From Verrucomicrobiota bacterium (GTDB lineage: Bacteria > Verrucomicrobiota > Verrucomicrobiia > Verrucomicrobiales > Verrucomicrobiaceae): a stretch of DNA of 6,454 bases. The stretch covers positions 1 to 6,454 of the forward strand of contig JAEYUU010000515.1 in assembly GCA_023429545.1 (NCBI GenBank). Reading direction: 5' to 3'. The notes beneath the pieces are model-generated. The model was not told where the DNA came from. It worked only from the letters and a program-made list of their open reading frames with translations, and searched no databases. Shown in pieces: positions 5,098 to 6,454 of the stretch (position 1 is the stretch's first letter; every line of letters begins with the position of its first letter). Made by a program: the position numbers and the translations under genes.

Positions 5098-6444
5098 TCA
5101 CTTGTTCCCGGTGGCCACGCTTGAGACGCTGCCGTTGGCGAACTTGGTGATCAGCATGTCGCCCACGCGAACCTTGGTGGCGTCCGTGATGGCTTTGCCA
5201 GTGGGGTCAGTGGTGAGGGAGAAGCCGCGCGCCAGCACGCCATCTGGTCCCAGGCTCTTCAGCAGCTTGCGCATGGCACGCACGCGTTCGTCATCCCGCG
5301 TCAGGCGCTGCTTCACCACGGTGGCCAGGCGATGTTGCAGGAGATCCATGCGATGTCCCGCGTCACTCAGAAGACGGCTGGGCTGGAAGCGCTCCAGCGC
5401 GTGCTGCCGGTCGATGAGCGTCTCCTCGATTTCACGCCAGAAGCCATCCAAGGCATCATGGAACTGGCTCTCCGCGTCATCAACGCTCTGCTCGGCGTCG
5501 CGCAGCAGTCGCACCGGCTCACGATGGAGCGCACCTCGATCCATGAGTTCCAGCACACGAGCGTGCTGGTCCAAGGTGGAATTCACGTGATACCCAAGGC
5601 GCTTCTCCACCGCATCAAAATGGCGCCGTAGTTCCGTGACATCCGGAGCCAGAAGTTCTGCTGCAGCGCTGGGCGTGGGCGCGCGCAAGTCCGCGACGAA
5701 GTCGGCAATCGTGAAGTCAATCTCATGCCCCACGGCGGAGATGATGGGAATCTCCGAGGCGAAGATGGCCCGCGCCACCACCTCTTCGTTGAAGTTCCAC
5801 AAGTCCTCCAGGCTTCCGCCACCGCGCCCCACGACGATGGTATCCGGCACAGGCAGGCCAATTTCTTCCGCGCGATTTAGCATCGTGATGGCGCTCGCAA
5901 TTTCCTGCTCCGCCCCCTGTCCCTGCACCCGCACGGGAAACACCATCACACGCACCCAAGGGGCACGTCGCGTGAGGATGTTCAGCATGTCGCGAATAGC
6001 CGCACCGGTGGGTGAAGTCACCAGCGCCACGCATCGGGGGAATTTTGGAATGGGCTTCTTCCACTCCATGTCGAAGAGGCCCTCCTCCGCCAGCTTCAGC
6101 TTCAACGCCTCGAAACGTTGTTGCAGGCTCCCCTGCCCCTTCGGCTGCACGGTGCGGACGATGATTTGGTAGTTCCCCCGTGCCTCGTACACGGTCAGGC
6201 CTCCGAAAATCTGCACCTGCATGCCATCACGAAGCGGCATGGGCAGACGCGCACCGGCATTACGGAAAAGCACACAGGAAATCTGGGCCGTCTCGTCCTT
6301 GAGCGTGAAGTACTGGTGCCCGGAACTCTGCAGGCGGAGGTTGCTGATTTCCCCCTCCACCCAAACATCTCCCACCTGCTCCTCCAAGAGGGAGCGAATG
6401 GAGCGGGTCAATGCAGAGACGGTGAGGACAGCGGGATCAGGCAT
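5098..6444 (-). CDS. xseA: Exodeoxyribonuclease VII large subunit
   Basis: XseA is the catalytic subunit of exonuclease VII, which degrades single-stranded DNA from both ends to short oligonucleotides in repair. The 448-residue length matches the family (about 450). The N-terminal OB-fold (about 5-105) includes LTRSIRSLLEEQVGDVWVEG, EISNLRLQSSGHQYFTLKDE and QISCVLFRNAG. The catalytic domain starts near 125: CVALVTSPTGAAIRDMLNIL, then GRGGGSLEDLWNFNEE (206-221), then SAVGHEIDFTIADFVADLRA and PTPSAAAEL (236-264). D152, R207, H240 and D243 sit in the motifs whose residues were reported as important in the E. coli enzyme. Residues about 270-385 are charged helices, the expected coiled coil, and the C-terminus has the usual ARGFSLTTD...G.AI segment. 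The gene is complete, with ATG at 6442-6444, ten bases from the window edge; no Shine-Dalgarno sequence is visible in those bases. The small-subunit gene xseB is not downstream, where a lipoprotein hydrolase lies instead. Confidence 0.97.
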   Translation of the reverse strand: MPDPAVLTVSALTRSIRSLLEEQVGDVWVEGEISNLRLQSSGHQYFTLKDETAQISCVLFRNAGARLPMPLRDGMQVQIFGGLTVYEARGNYQIIVRTVQPKGQGSLQQRFEALKLKLAEEGLFDMEWKKPIPKFPRCVALVTSPTGAAIRDMLNILTRRAPWVRVMVFPVRVQGQGAEQEIASAITMLNRAEEIGLPVPDTIVVGRGGGSLEDLWNFNEEVVARAIFASEIPIISAVGHEIDFTIADFVADLRAPTPSAAAELLAPDVTELRRHFDAVEKRLGYHVNSTLDQHARVLELMDRGALHREPVRLLRDAEQSVDDAESQFHDALDGFWREIEETLIDRQHALERFQPSRLLSDAGHRMDLLQHRLATVVKQRLTRDDERVRAMRKLLKSLGPDGVLARGFSLTTDPTGKAITDATKVRVGDMLITKFANGSVSSVATGNK

Positions 6445-6454
6445 GAGAGTGGAC

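Noticed and set aside
5636..6172. Plus-strand open frame of 178 codons across xseA
   Set aside because: Ser/Arg-rich shadow of the conserved exonuclease VII catalytic domain.

Overview
The window is GC-rich (about 60% by eye) and densely coded: seven protein genes, no RNA genes, no mobile elements, no CRISPR, and no gap longer than about 115 bases. The mix of genes points to the Planctomycetota-Verrucomicrobiota group, with Verrucomicrobiota the better guess. The evidence is an ECF sigma factor in tandem with a Hanks-type Ser/Thr kinase, a secreted double-DUF1080 protein, and a lipoprotein alpha/beta hydrolase of the sulfatase/planctomycete-neighbourhood type. This is inferred from gene content, not from a phylogenetic marker.

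Left part (1-1915) is signalling. On the minus strand an ECF-type sigma factor (692-1378) is followed after 94 bases by the N-terminal 199 residues of a Ser/Thr protein kinase, which runs off the left edge just after the HRDIKPSN catalytic loop. Facing the other way across a 114-base shared upstream region is a small stand-alone receiver-domain protein (1493-1915). Its phospho-acceptor Asp, second acidic-pocket residue and conserved Lys are all replaced, so it is a pseudo-receiver by sequence.

Middle part (1954-4177) is on the plus strand. It holds trpF (phosphoribosylanthranilate isomerase, tryptophan synthesis) with no other trp gene beside it. After it comes a secreted protein with two DUF1080 / 3-keto-disaccharide hydrolase-like domains, closed by a textbook intrinsic terminator (11-bp perfect stem plus seven T).

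Right part (4176-6444) is on the minus strand: xseA (exonuclease VII large subunit), then 55 bases later a predicted lipoprotein alpha/beta hydrolase with an intact Ser-Asp-His triad. The hydrolase converges on the DUF1080 gene, and its stop codon lies inside the T-tract of the terminator.

No clearly new multi-gene system is visible. The best leads are the sigma/kinase pair divergent from a degenerate receiver, and small inverted repeats placed at or just before three start codons (trpF, the DUF1080 gene, the hydrolase) in a window where no gene has a strong Shine-Dalgarno sequence.
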